35,185 nucleotides of DNA, from assembly GCA_015478945.1 (NCBI GenBank), contig JABUQX010087009.1:1-35185 (forward strand), written 5' to 3'. The stretch comes from Trachelipus rathkii. Its lineage: Eukaryota > Arthropoda > Malacostraca > Isopoda > Trachelipodidae. The position numbers and the translations under genes are program-made. The notes beneath the pieces were generated by a model. The model saw only the letters and a list, made by a program, of their open reading frames with translations. It searched no databases and was not told where the DNA came from. This document shows positions 20,870 to 33,153 of the stretch, in pieces. Position 1 is the first letter of the stretch; every line of letters begins with the position of its first letter.

Positions 20870-21033
20870 TTAGTTTAAATTTTCATCATTTTCATTATTT
20901 TCATCATTTTCATCATTTTCATTTACAGATGGGTTCTTTTTAACTTCTTTTACACCACGAAAATTAAAACCTTCTATACGATAAGTCGTAACATTAGATT
21001 TGTCCATACCATACACATTACCTTCCCACCAAC
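20870..21033 (-). CDS. Terminal exon of an unidentified host gene
   Basis: A strong acceptor (a run of nine T, then CAG at 21034-21036) precedes a frame of 53 residues ending in TAA at 20870-20872. The frame opens with two bases completing a codon, then WWEGNVYGMDKSN, TTYRIEGFNFRG and a basic stretch. It ends in an acidic/Asn tail of repeated Glu-Asn-Asp coded by a ~9-base GAAAATGAT repeat. The first two segments look like folded, conserved protein; WWEG is reminiscent of an SH3-type strand, but I do not recognise the family. Upstream exons must lie beyond the (TA)n block at 21049 and are not identifiable here. The acceptor, clean frame and tail make an exon much more likely than chance. Confidence 0.6.
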
Positions 21034-21047
21034 CTGAAAAAAAAATA

Positions 21048-21575
<528 letters not shown>

Positions 21576-21584
21576 CTACTTTTT

Positions 21585-21735
21585 ACGTGCTTTATCCCTT
21601 TTCAGAGGGTAACACAGGGGGGACTACAGGAAATCGATCTTTAAGGCCGGCTATCCTAAACAGCACCACCACGTGTTCGCAAGTAGATAAAACCCAACCT
21701 GCTACACAGAGGATTGAACCATCGTCCTCTGTATA
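21585..21735. other. Unique island, possibly tRNA-derived
   Basis: A 150-base island between TA arrays. On the minus strand GGTTCAATCC (about 21713-21722) fits a pol III B box and sits in a short stem, but no A box or full tRNA fold is seen. It also contains an E-box CACGTG near 21670. It may be a fragment of a SINE-like repeat. Confidence 0.25.
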
Positions 21736-21769
21736 TATACATATATATAGTATATATATATTATATATA

Positions 21770-21809
<40 letters not shown>

Positions 21810-21833
21810 ATATATATATATATTATATTATAT

Positions 21834-21881
<48 letters not shown>
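21735..21881. repeat. (TA)n with TTA breaks
   Basis: An imperfect TA array between the unique island and the hAT-like end. Confidence 0.95.
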
Positions 21882-22030
21882 CAGGCTTGGGTACAAGTAC
21901 TTGTACTTTAGTACATTTTTTGGAGTACTTGTACTTGCAGTATTAAAAACCAGTGTACTTGTACCTTTTGTACTTGAAAATTTTAAAGTACTTGCAAGCA
22001 AGTACTTTTGGTAGTTTTAACTTGCTAATA
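21882..22030. mobile_element. One end of a hAT-like transposon with GTACTTG subterminal repeats
   Basis: The stretch begins CAGGCTTGGGTAC, in the style of hAT terminal repeats. It is followed by about eight GTACTTG/CAAGTAC motifs in both orientations over 130 bases, as in the subterminal transposase-binding arrays of hAT elements. The matching other end (CCCAAGCCTG) is not visible before the RTE-like element at 22141, so the element is truncated or its second end is diverged. No transposase frame is present. Confidence 0.6.
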
Positions 22031-22140
22031 TATAATTTTTTTTTTTATCATTATTCCTTCGTATTGATATTATTATTTCTTATATTTGCATTCTAAATAA
22101 ATTTTAATTTACGAATATATTATATACTGTATATCATATC

Positions 22141-25100
22141 TTTCTTTCTTTCTTCACCTTCCTCTTTGCCCCAAGATTGGGGGTAAGGTTGCTGTACAAG
22201 CATCGGAAAAAGAAAGCAGTAGGAGAATGAAAAACGTCGAAAAGAAAGCCCAGCCTTACGCCCCCTCTGTACGCATTAATTAGTGAGAGTCGTCACAGCA
22301 GATAAATCCCCCTAGAGCATCAATAGGACGCGACGGGACCCTCACTATGGTAAATCGTCAATGTGAGGGTTCAACCCCTGGCCCAGGTGGGCCACAACCA
22401 TGCCCCCATACAAAACCCCGCCATTCTCTCCTATCATGCACCTTTATTCTCGCCTCTGCAAACTCACATTTCTCTCTTTCAGACATTCGTTCACCGACTC
22501 AATCCACTTTCTCTTCGGTCTCCCAGCCGGTCGTTCCCAACACACTCTCCACTATACATCCCGCTTAACCAACCGACTTATCATTCAATCTTTCCACATG
22601 ACGGCAAACCATGCTCAACAACTTTCCCATTTATTCTCTCATTTACCCCTTTACTTCACACAGCACACCACTCCTCTAATACGTTCATATCCTCAACTTT
22701 ATTTATTCTTTTCACACCCACGCCCAAGATTGTCCATCTGAACCATTGAACTTTAGATCTATACTTCTTATTCCAGACCCATAGTCTCACTGACATACAA
22801 TAACCAGGTAACAACAATACCCTCATGTAAAGACTTCTAGCGCACTCAAGACTTAGTCTTTACATTCACCAACGTTTAATTGCACAGCCACCTCCTTCCA
22901 TCACAACTTTCGCTACTACACTCTGGCATCATCCGTTCCTTCTCGTGTCCAACACATAACCCTAAATATTTAACTCAGACACTTGCTCCAGTGCTCATAC
23001 CATCTAACATACTTCACACTGAGGGATGTCCTCACTCACAACCATAACCTTCTCTTATCTACGTTTTTACTTTCACACCCCTCCTTTTACATACCTGCCA
23101 ATCTCTCCACCAATCCTCTCAACTCTCTTCAGACTCGCCACACAGAACCAAATCATCCGCATACAATAGGTAGGGCAACCTCCACTCCTCTTCCATTCTC
23201 CATCTTCTAACACCATTTCTGCCATCCCCACCTCCGATTCTTTCATGAACCCCATCCATACAAATTGAATAACCAAGGAGACATAACACAACCCTGTCTC
23301 ATTCCGCTATTAATCCTAAACCAATCACCATTGACGCCATTTATTCTTACACACACCCTTCAACTATCGTCATACGATACTTTTTGATTCCATTCAGAGC
23401 CTACCACCAACACCATAAATCAGTAATACCTGCCATAAAAAGCTTCGCTATTAACTCTATCATACGCCTGTTGTAAATCCATAAAACCTAAATATTAATT
23501 TATTTTCTTCTTCTCCTCATTTTCTCAATCATTTGTTTCAATGTAAAAGATTTGATCCACACATCCCCTTACCAACTCTAAACGCACCTTTGTTCTTCAC
23601 CCCAATCAGTCCCTCAGTCACTCGACGCACTCTTTCGACCAAAATACCAGCATATACCTTCCCTAAAACACTTCAATAAACTTATTCCCCTATAATTTCT
23701 ACAGTTCCCCTTTTCTCCCTTACCCTTATACAGGGTACTATTACCGCTCTCCTCCAACCCTTGGAACTATATCCCTCTCATCAACGCTTTAATTACACAC
23801 TTCCAAATCCCAATTCACTCACCATCTCGCCTCCAATCTTGATCATTTCTAGTAATTTCATCTATCCTGCAGATTTACCAATTCTTCAACTTTCTCACCC
23901 TAACCATTAACCTCTCCCTTACTAATAACCTCATCCAAAATACCTATTCCTTCTGCACCATCAAACCACACACATTCACTAACACCTATCATTACTGTTA
24001 ATATTGTGCAATTTTCGAAGTGTTTCTTTCCACACTCCCTCACATCCATTATCATCCAGTCACGAAAGCACCATCCCCTTTCATTATTCTAAGCAGATTC
24101 CCCTTATTCTCATTCTAACCTTTCGGCTTCCTTCCAGAAGAAGCTTTCCTATTCCCTTGAATGTCCTCATTCATCCTCCTTCCAAACTGTCATTTTACCT
24201 CTTGTTTCTCCTACGTATACACCTTTTAGTATTTCTTTTTCCTCTTATATAATTCCAAGCATCTTTCTTATGAAACTCTTTCATCATTTGCTTTTAGTAA
24301 AATTCATCCACGCTTCTTTTTTACTTTAACCGCTTTCATCACCTCTTCATTCCACCCTTCGCTGTTACCATCTTACTTCCTACTTAGCACATCCACATAC
24401 TTCTTTGCACTACTAACAATTGCTTCCTTCATTTGCCCAGATTTGTTCAGTATCACTTGTTCACATTTCAACCATTTTACTAGCGAGCGCTCTTACATAC
24501 TCATCCTTATTACCTTGCTCACTTAACCTTCACTCACTCTTAATTTTACCTACTTCCTTTCGTATCACCTTCCTCTCCATCCAAGCCCCCAATAACTTAA
24601 TTTTACATAGAACAACATAATGATCCGATAATCCATTCCCTAAACCCCTCACTGATTTAACATCCAACACATACTTCAACATCTCCTTTCTTCACCAACA
24701 AAATCAATCATACTTTTCACTTCGATAACCACATCTAAACCTACACCAACTCTAGTATACTATGAATACTCTTGTGTGTTAAAGAAAGTATTACTTACAC
24801 ACAATACTCTCTCTCACAGAAATCAATCACCTCCTACCATTCTCATTTTCTAGCCCCGCACCCCAAAACCACCTGTTTATACCATCCCTTTTTTGATCAC
24901 CTATCAACATTCAGGTCCCCCAACACTATCAATCTGAAACTCCTACTCACTCCCTTCAGAACATCATTCAATTATCCCAAAAAATCAGTACTCTCTTCAA
25001 CGTTTCCCTCAGATGGCCCATACGTCACAACCACACACAACTTGACCTTTTTCAAAACTTAAAATTTAACCATTAGAATTCTAGACTCACACACACAAGT

Positions 25101-25723
25101 CTACCATAGCTTTGTACACAGGTCCACTCATAAAATTGCAACTCCTTCTTTCCCTCTCTCATTCTCTTCCACACCAGCAACGCACATACCTTTCACATCA
25201 CACCACTTCAATTTCACCTTTTCTTTCCCAGTCTTGTTTCAGTCACAGGCGAGCAAATCAAATTTGCCCTTTCTAATACATCCATCACCATCTCCTCTCT
25301 CCTCAACATTTATCCTCTGACATTCCATGTACCCATACGATTCATACCATTTTCGCCGAAAGTTAGAAGGTCGTTTACGGCGATCACAACCATCTCTCCG
25401 AAGCATGCATCAGCATTCCTAGCAAGGAAGGTGGTAGTGGGCAGCCAACCCAACTACCAACGCCCCTTATCGACTTCTACGACACGCAGGACATACGATG
25501 TGGGAAATTCTTTTCTCCCCGCACACAGGGATATAGTAGTAGGGATGCCTGTAAGGTGTTATCTAGAAGTGGGGTGTGTACTTTAATCATGTGTATATGA
25601 TATGTGGATAAATGGTGGTTTGTAATATGTTGCCTGGAGGATGAGTGTGTGAAGAATATTGAAACGCAAGAGAAAGGCGCCCATAAAAATGGGAGGTAAT
25701 TTCATCGTTCGAGTATGCGTGTA

Positions 25724-25727
<4 letters not shown>
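22141..25727 (-). mobile_element. RTE-like LINE copy A, ~3.6 kb, decayed but end-to-end
   Basis: On the minus strand the 5' end begins near 25727 (TACACGCATACTCG) and is followed by a non-coding leader. The endonuclease region starts near 25335 with a GTACATGGAATGTCAGAGG context, the RT follows through about 24000-22950, and the C-terminal region and a 3' UTR end in a GAAA tail at 22153-22141. The length suits RTE-type elements, as does the simple-repeat tail. The coding frame is broken every few dozen codons. The short plus-strand frames in this region are shadows. Both ends abut TA-rich sequence. Confidence 0.75.
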
Positions 25728-25766
<39 letters not shown>

Positions 25767-25935
25767 TATATATAATATATATTATATATAATATATATAT
25801 ATATATATATTATATATAACTGTATATATTATATATTATATATATATATATATATATATTATATTATATATATATTATATATTATATATATATATATATA
25901 ATATATATATTATATCTTTAATATAATATATATAG
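25728..25935. repeat. (TA)n array between head-to-head LINE copies
   Basis: About 200 bases of TA with frequent TTA breaks. The 5' end of minus-strand copy A is on its left and an internal part of plus-strand copy B is on its right. Confidence 0.95.
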
Positions 25936-26559
25936 GCGAGATGGTGAATGATTGGATTTGGAAGTGTAACAAAGCATTATGGAGGGTATAGTCCGAGGGA
26001 TTGGAGAAGAACAATAATAGTACCCTTATATAAGGGTAAGTGGGATATGGTAACTGTAGGTATTATAGGGGAATTAGTTTATGGAGTGTTGTAGGGAAGA
26101 TATATTCTTAAGTATTTTAGTCGATGAGTGCATAAAGTGACTGGAAGGATTATTGTGAAAGAACAAGCTGAGTTTAGAAGTGGTAGAGGATGTGTGGAAC
26201 AAATATTTACATTGAAACAAATGATTGGGGAAATGAGAGAGAAGAAAAAATTGTTTTAAGTTTATATGGATTTGCAACAGATATGATAGGATTTTAATAG
26301 AGAAGCCGCTCTCTGGCAGGTGTTAATGATATATGGTGCTGATGGTTAAGCTTTCTCGGAAAGGAATTAAAACATGCTATACATAGTGAAGTGTTGTGTA
26401 AGAATAAATAAGAGTTGAAAGTGATTGGTAATAGCGGAGCGAGGCAGGGATGTTTTATGTCCCCTTGGTTATTCAATTTGTATAAAGATGGGATTATAAA
26501 AGAATTAGAGGTGGGGGTGGTAGGCAGTGGCGGCTCGTGAACCGAAAACATGGGAGGCA

Positions 26560-26581
26560 CTTCAATATATATAAATATATA

Positions 26582-26665
<84 letters not shown>

Positions 26666-26715
26666 TATATATGATATCTAATTATTATATATATATATAT
26701 ATATATATATATTTA
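26560..26715. repeat. (TA)n inside the hAT element, left
   Basis: TA tracts with TTA breaks about 35 bases from the left terminal repeat. Confidence 0.95.
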
Positions 26716-27689
26716 GAGGCAACTTCCTACACTCGTGCTAGCCACGAGTTATTATTATAGAAATGAACGATATTCTTCAAATTTTGGTTATGATAAAATT
26801 CTCTTATTTTTTTGTGAAAATACGTCATCTGAAAGAATACATTACATTGTATAAATGAAAGATTATGTAAAATTTAAACAAAGTGTAAGATCATCGCCAT
26901 TGAATAACCCTATTTTTTACATCAATTTTAAATTGTAACGGCTCGTACCTCTCCAAAAATGCAGACGAGCAAATTTTCAAGACGGTATACAATAAATATT
27001 CATGAAATTTAATTTTTTTAACAATTTTGTTTTTTTTTTTCCTGTCTAAGAATCTAATAAAACACTCGTTTAATTTAAGAAAAAAAATTAAAATAAACAT
27101 TTACTTGTTCTTAATGCACATTTCGGATAAAAATAATTCATATATTTAAATTCTAATATCTGAATTTGAAAGGAAAATAAGATACCTAAAACCAATTATA
27201 TGCTAAAAGAGAATTGTAGGAATGGATAACTCAAATATTTATAAATATTATTTTGTTAATTTTATATATAAATAAATAAATAATAATAAATGATTAATGA
27301 ACTAGATGCTGAATAATAATGTGCTCTTTTCTTTTTTTACTGTGATTTTGATAATATAATTTAGCACCTTGCCTCCGTTGGTCCCTTAAAGAAGAAACTT
27401 TGCCTCCAAGCCCCGTGTCCTGCATTTTCGTAGCGAAAAATGTTTATGATTTCCTGTTTTATAAAGGTTGTAACAGTTTTTTAAAAGTTTAAATTGTTTA
27501 ATTTAATTTAGTTACCCTTAAAATTTAGTTAAATATGTATATCGTGTTCTATTTATATATTCGAAAATTAAAGGTTTATTTTTGTCTTCCTTCTCTTTTG
27601 AAAATTGCTAAGTTTACACGAGGTTATTATTAAGATCAAAATTACAACTAAAATTATTAACAAAAATATAGTAAATTAGTATAACTCTC

Positions 27690-27696
27690 TCTCTCT

Positions 27697-27783
<87 letters not shown>

Positions 27784-27810
27784 TATATATATATATATTA
27801 TATAATATAT

Positions 27811-27862
<52 letters not shown>
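27690..27862. repeat. (CT)n then (TA)n inside the hAT element, right
   Basis: A short CTCTCTCTCTCT run switches to TA tracts, again in CT-then-TA order. Confidence 0.95.
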
Positions 27863-27864
<2 letters not shown>

Positions 27865-28611
27865 TTTTTTAAAAAAAAATTGGATTTCTTTCCAAATTCC
27901 GAGAGGAGGCTTTGTGGAAAAATCCTCAAAATAGACAAAATAAGAATAAGGTTTCTTTTACGTTGCCATGACAACCAGTGTTTTGAAAGCATTATAATTA
28001 TGCTTTCTTGGAGGCACAAATCAAAATTCCTCCAGTCAATGATCCTTATGAAAAATAATGTTTCGCAAGAGAATAAATGATCTTAATGTAAAATTAGCGT
28101 TCTTGTATAACAATTTTAAACATTAATTTAAATATAATAAATAGTAAATTGAATTATTTTATTACATTAGTTGCTTTTATTTTTTTTAGAGGAGGCCCGG
28201 CCTCCTGTGCTTCCCCCGTAAAGCCGCGCCTGGTGGTAGGGGATGGTGTTAGAATGTTGGAGAATGGAAGAGTGTGGTGGGTTCCTTACGTATTATACTG
28301 CGGATGATTTGGTTTTGTGTGGCGAATCTGAAAAGCGTTTGAGAGGATTGGTAGAGAGATTTGGTATTGTGTGTAAAAGGAGGGGTTTGAAGGTAACGTA
28401 GATAAGAGTAAGGTTATGGTTGTGAGGAAGGACAGTCCTCGGTGTGAAATTATGTTAGATGGTGAGCAGTTGGAAAAATGTCTGAGTTTAAAATTTTTAG
28501 ATATATGTTAGATGAAAAGGGAACGGATGAGGCGGAGTGTAGTAGGAAAGTTGTGAATGGCAAGAAGGTGGCTGGTACAATTAAATCCTTGGTGGATGTA
28601 AAGGGACTAAG

Positions 28612-31600
28612 TCGATTCCCAGCACACTCACCACTATACATTCGCTTAACCAACCGACTATCATCCATCCTTTCCACATGACACATCTCAACGTACTTTC
28701 ATTTATTCTCTCATTTACCCCTTTCTTCACACCACACAACTCTCTAATACGTTAATTCCTCATTCTATCAATTCTTCTCACACCTAACACGCCCCTAAGA
28801 TTGTCACTCTGAACACATTGAACTTTAGATTTATACCTCTTACTACAGACCATAGTCTCACTATTATACATTAACACAGGTAACAACATACCCACATGTA
28901 AGATCCTAGCGCACTCAAGACTTAGTCCTTTTACATCCACCGACGATTTAATTGCACCAGCGATCTTGCTGCCATTCACAACTTTCCTACTACACTCTGC
29001 ATCATCCGTTCCCTTTTCAGCCAACATATATCTGAAATATTTAAACTCAGACACTTGTTCCTCCTGCTCACCATCTAACATAACTTCACACCGAGGACTG
29101 TCCTCACTCACAACCATAACCTTACTCTTATCTACGTTTACTTTCAAACCCCTCCTTTTACACACCCTGACAAATCTCTCTACAAATCCTCTAAAACTCT
29201 CTTCAGATTCACCACACAAAACCAAATCATCCGCATATAATAGGTAGGGCACCCTCCTTCACCCCATTCTCCATCATTCTAACACCATTTCCTGCCACCG
29301 CATCTCTAAATTTTTTAATAACCCCATCCATATCAATTGAAATAACAAGGGGATATAACACATCCCTGCTTCACTTCGCTATTAATATTATACCATCACT
29401 TTTGACACCATTTATTCTTACACACACTTCACTATCGTCATACATACTTTTGATTCCATTCAGAGGCCTACCACCAACACCATATCTTACTAATACCTGC
29501 CATAGACTGCTCTCTTCTTATTAATCCTATCAATGGCCTGTTGCAAATCCATAAAACCTAAATACAATTTTATTTTCGTCTTCTCCCTCATTTTCTCAGT
29601 CCATTTGTTTCACTGTAAAGATTTGTTCCACACATCCTCTACCCTCCTAAACGCACCTTGTTCTTACCAATCAGTTCTTCAGTCACTCGACGCACTCTTT
29701 CGACTAAAATACAAGCATATATCTTCTCTACAACACTCAATAATCTAATCCCCTATATTCCTACAGTTCCTTTTATAAAAAAAAAAATAAGGAATGTACT
29801 ATTACTGCTTCTCCTCCAATCCCTCGGAAACTATACCCCATAAACGCTTTATTACATAACTTTCCAAATCCAATCAATCACATCTCGCCTCCATTCTTGA
29901 TCAATTTCACCAGTAATTTCATCTATACTGCAGATTTACCATTTTTCAACTTTTCTCTCTCTACCAATTACAATCCTCGTTGCTAATGACCTATCCCAAA
30001 ATACCTACTCCTTCATGCAACCACCACAAACACACACATTCATTATCACCTCTTCATTACTGGTAATTTATAAAGATTCTCGAAGTGTTCTTTCCACATC
30101 CCTCACATCCATTTCATCAGTTACAAAAGCACCATCCCTATTCATTATTTTAAGCAGGTTCCCTTTATTCTCATTCTTACTTTTTCGGCGTTCCTTCCAG
30201 AAGAGCTTCCATTTCTTCTAAGTCCCCATTCTCCTCTTTCCCTGACTGTGTTCAATTACCTCTTCTTTTCTCCTACGTATGCACCTTTTAGTATCCTTTT
30301 TTTCCTCCTTATATACTTCCAACCATCTTTGTTTTTGAAACCTCATCATTGGCTTTAGTACATTCAACCACGTTCTTTTTAACTTTTAACCGCTTTGCTA
30401 TCACCTCTTGCATCGCACCCTGACATTTTATTATACTTAAAATTTTAAGCAACACTCACATACTCTGTAGATCATACAAACTGCCTTCCTTTCATTGCTC
30501 CTAGATTTGTTGTTTCAACTGATTTACTTGCAAGTGCTCTTATATACTTATCCTTATTACCTTGTTCACTCAACTTCTCGCTCTTAATTCTAACCACTTC
30601 CTTCCTTATCACCTTCTCTCCATCCAAGCCCCCAACTAACTTATTTTACATGAACACACATAATGATCCGATAATCCATTCCTAAACCCCTCACTGATTT
30701 AACATCCAACACATACTCAACATCTCCTTCTTCACCCAACACAAAATCAATCATACTTTCACTTCAGAACCATCTCTAACTACACCAACTCTATAATACT
30801 TATGGATACTCTTGTGTTTAAAGAAAGTATTACTTATACACATACTCTCTCCTCACAGAAAGTCAATCACTTCCTACCATCTTCATTTACTCCCGAAACC
30901 CAAAACCATCCTGTTTTATAACCATCTCTTTTCTGATCACCTATCAACCATTTAGGTACCCCAACACAATCAACCGAAGCTCCTTACTCACCCCACCGGC
31001 ACATGCATTCAGCAACTCACCAGAAAAATCGTGCTCTTGCAACCATATGTCACAGCCATACATACCTTGACCTTTTCAATTAAAACTTAACCATTAGAAT
31101 TCTAGTACTCACACACAAACACAATAGCTCTGTACCACAAGTCACTCACGAATTGCAACTCCTTCTTCCCCCCTCTCATTCCTTTCCACACCAGCGCATA
31201 CACACATTTCACACCACACCACTCATTTTCCACCATTTCCTTCATCTTTGTTTCCAGTCACAGCGAGCAAATCAAATTTGCCCTTTCTAATACATCCATC
31301 ACCTTCTCCTCAACATTTATTCTCTGACATTCCATGTACCCATAACATTCATAAATTTCGCCGAAAATTAAGAAAGGCCGTTACGGCGATCACGACCATC
31401 TCCGAAGCATGCATCAGCAATTCCTAGCAAGAGATTAGGTGGTAGTGGGCAGCACAATCCAACTACCACCGTCCTCTTAGTTGCCTTAGTGGGCAATTCT
31501 TTCTCCCCCACACATAGGGATATAAGTAGTAGAGATGTCTGTAAGGATGTTTGGTCTAGAAGAGGGGTGAGGACGTTAAGTATGTGTATAGTATATGTGG

Positions 31601-31725
31601 ATAAATGGTGGATAGTAAGATGTTGCCTGGATGGATGAGTGAGTGTGTGAAGGTGAACGCAAAAGAGAAGGCGAACCATTAGGCACTGGAGGTAATTTAA
31701 TCGCTTCGAGTATGCGTATACTCTC
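28612..31725 (-). mobile_element. RTE-like LINE copy C, 5'-complete, 3'-truncated
   Basis: On the minus strand the 5' end is at about 31725 (GGAGAGTATACGCATACTCG). The leader runs to about 31350, and then come endonuclease and RT. The copy stops at 28612 within the C-terminal part of ORF2, where HVERMDDSRLVKRMYSGECAG is readable near 28680-28620. About 0.5 kb of 3' end is missing compared with copy A. It joins copy B in opposite orientation without spacer at 28611/28612. Confidence 0.75.
28752..29252 (-). pseudogene. RTE-like reverse transcriptase fragment, longest open part
   Basis: 166 codons are open. It contains PYLLYADDLVLCGESEES (motif C with intact YADD, residues ~2-18), RRGLKVNVDKSKVMVV (residues ~33-48), EQVSEFKYFRYML, then GTDDAECSRKVVNG and LPVLMYNSETM. 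The end is VLGVRRIDRMRN before a stop. The order of RT palm, thumb and a linker with LMYxSET fits RTE-like elements. It is the best-preserved stretch of this LINE family in the window. Upstream and downstream frames are shifted, so it is not functional. Confidence 0.8.
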
Positions 31726-31753
31726 CTATATATATATATATATTATATATATA

Positions 31754-31800
<47 letters not shown>

Positions 31801-31850
31801 GTATATATATATTATATATATATATATATATATTATATAATATATATGGT
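31726..31850. repeat. (TA)n array between head-to-head LINE copies
   Basis: About 125 bases of TA with TTA breaks between the 5' end of copy C (minus) and an internal start of copy D (plus). Confidence 0.95.
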
Positions 31851-32995
31851 TATTCAATTTGTATATGGATGGGGTTATGAAAGAATTCGAGGTGGGGATG
31901 GCAAGGAAAGGGGTTAGAATAATGGAGAATGAGATGAGTGGAGGTGCCCTAACTATTATATGCGGATGATTTGGTTCTATGTGGCGAATCTGAAGAGAGT
32001 TGAGAGGATTGGTAGAGAGATTTGCGCAGGGTAATGTAAAAGGAGGGGTTTGAAAGTAAACTAGAATAAGAGTAAGGTTAATGGTTGTGAGTGAGGACAG
32101 TCCTCATTGTGAAGTTATGTTAGGATGGTGAGCAGCTGGAACAAGTGTCTGAGTTAAATATTTAGGGTATGTGTTGGATGAGAAGGGAACGGATATGCAG
32201 AGTGTAGTAGGAAGTTGTGAATGGCAGGAAGGTTGTTGGTGTGCATTAAATCGTTGGTGAATGTAAAGGGACTAGTCTTGAGTTGCGTTGGAGTCTTAAC
32301 ATGAGGGTATGTTGTTACTGTGTTATTGTATGGTAGTTAGACTATGGTCTGGCAATAAGAAGTAATAGATCTAAAGTTCATGTGTTCAGATGGACATCTT
32401 AGGGGCATGCTAGTGTGAGAAGAATTAATAACATGAGGAATGAACGTATTTAGAGAGTGTGTGGTGTGAAGAAAGGGGTAAATGAGAGAATAAATGAAAT
32501 ATGTTGAAAGGGTTTGGTCACGGGAAAGGATGGATGATGTCGGTTGGTTAAGCGGATGTATAGTGGAGAGTTGTGTTTGGGAACCGACCGGCTGGGAGAC
32601 CGAAGAGAAAGTGGATTGAGTCGGTGAAAGAATGTCTGAAGGAGAGAATGTGAGTTTGGCAGAGGCGAGAATCAAAGGTTCATGATAGGAGAGAAATGGC
32701 GGGTTTTGTCTGAGGGCATGGTTGTGGCCTGAATAAACCACCTGGGCCAAGGGATGAACCCTTACATTTGACGATTTCCATAGTGAGGGTCGTCGCGTCC
32801 ATGAAGCTTTAGGGTGGATTTTTCTGTCTGTGACGAGCTTTCACTAATTATGGTACAGAGGGGGCGGTAAGCCTGGGCTTTCTTTTTCGCACATTTGTCA
32901 TACTCTTTCTACTGCTTTTCTTTTCCGATGCTTGTAGCGCCCCTTACTCCAATTCTTGGGAAAATAAAGGAAGAAAGAAGAAAGAAAGAAAGATA
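31851..32995 (+). mobile_element. RTE-like LINE copy D, RT to 3' end
   Basis: Starts within RT motif B-C (GGTTATTCAATTTGTATATGG) and continues through the YADD-type region near 31960 (frameshifted) and the C-terminal part near 32560-32640. Its 3' UTR shares with copy A the stretches GGGTTCA-like/CCCAAGGGATGAACCC and CTTACTCCAATTCTTGGG. It ends in (GAAA)n at about 32968-32992, which fixes the 3' end of the family. All frames are broken. The minus-strand frame at 32337-32750 is a shadow. Confidence 0.75.
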
Positions 32996-33044
32996 TTATA
33001 TATATATATACTAATATATAATATATATATATTATATTATATAT

Positions 33045-33117
<73 letters not shown>

Positions 33118-33153
33118 ATAATATTATATAATATAATATATAATATGATAAGA
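32996..33153. repeat. (TA)n array between copies D and E
   Basis: TA with TTA breaks between the 3' tail of copy D and the 5' end of copy E. Confidence 0.95.

Larger units (their letters stand above)
26517..28240. mobile_element. Non-autonomous hAT element with perfect 8-bp TSD
   Basis: The element spans 26525-28232. The left end is CAGTGGCGGCTCGTG and the right end, read inward, is CAGGCGCGGCTTTAC, an imperfect terminal inverted repeat typical of hAT. GTGGTAGG occurs immediately outside each end (26517-26524 and 28233-28240), an exact 8-bp target-site duplication, the size made by hAT transposases. Removing the element and one duplicate restores continuity of the RTE-like copy. Inside are two (TA)n blocks and AT-rich DNA with no transposase frame; the 69-codon minus-strand frame at 26891-27100 is not a recognisable transposase. 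It must have been moved by a transposase made elsewhere. Confidence 0.85.
25936..28611 (+). mobile_element. RTE-like LINE copy B, RT region, split by a hAT element
   Basis: The copy begins inside the LINE (GGTGAATGATTGGATTTGG, matching copy E near 35108) and runs through RT motifs in broken frames: a GEEQAGF-like region near 26160, a GARQGC...SPWLFN-like region near 26440, then the interruption. It resumes at 28241 with the YADD-LVLCGES-type segment near 28300 and ends near 28611 within GGATGTAAAGGGACTA, where it meets copy C in opposite orientation. Frames carry many stops. Confidence 0.75.

Noticed and set aside
21671..21676. E-box CACGTG as a promoter element
   Set aside because: A six-base match alone is expected by chance; no gene start lies nearby.
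22347..25062. Plus-strand open frames across 22.3-25.1 kb
   Set aside because: They are antisense shadows of the minus-strand RTE-like LINE copy A.
32337..32750. 137-codon minus-strand frame
   Set aside because: It is the antisense of copy D's C-terminus and 3' UTR; the same sequence in copy A is on the opposite strand.
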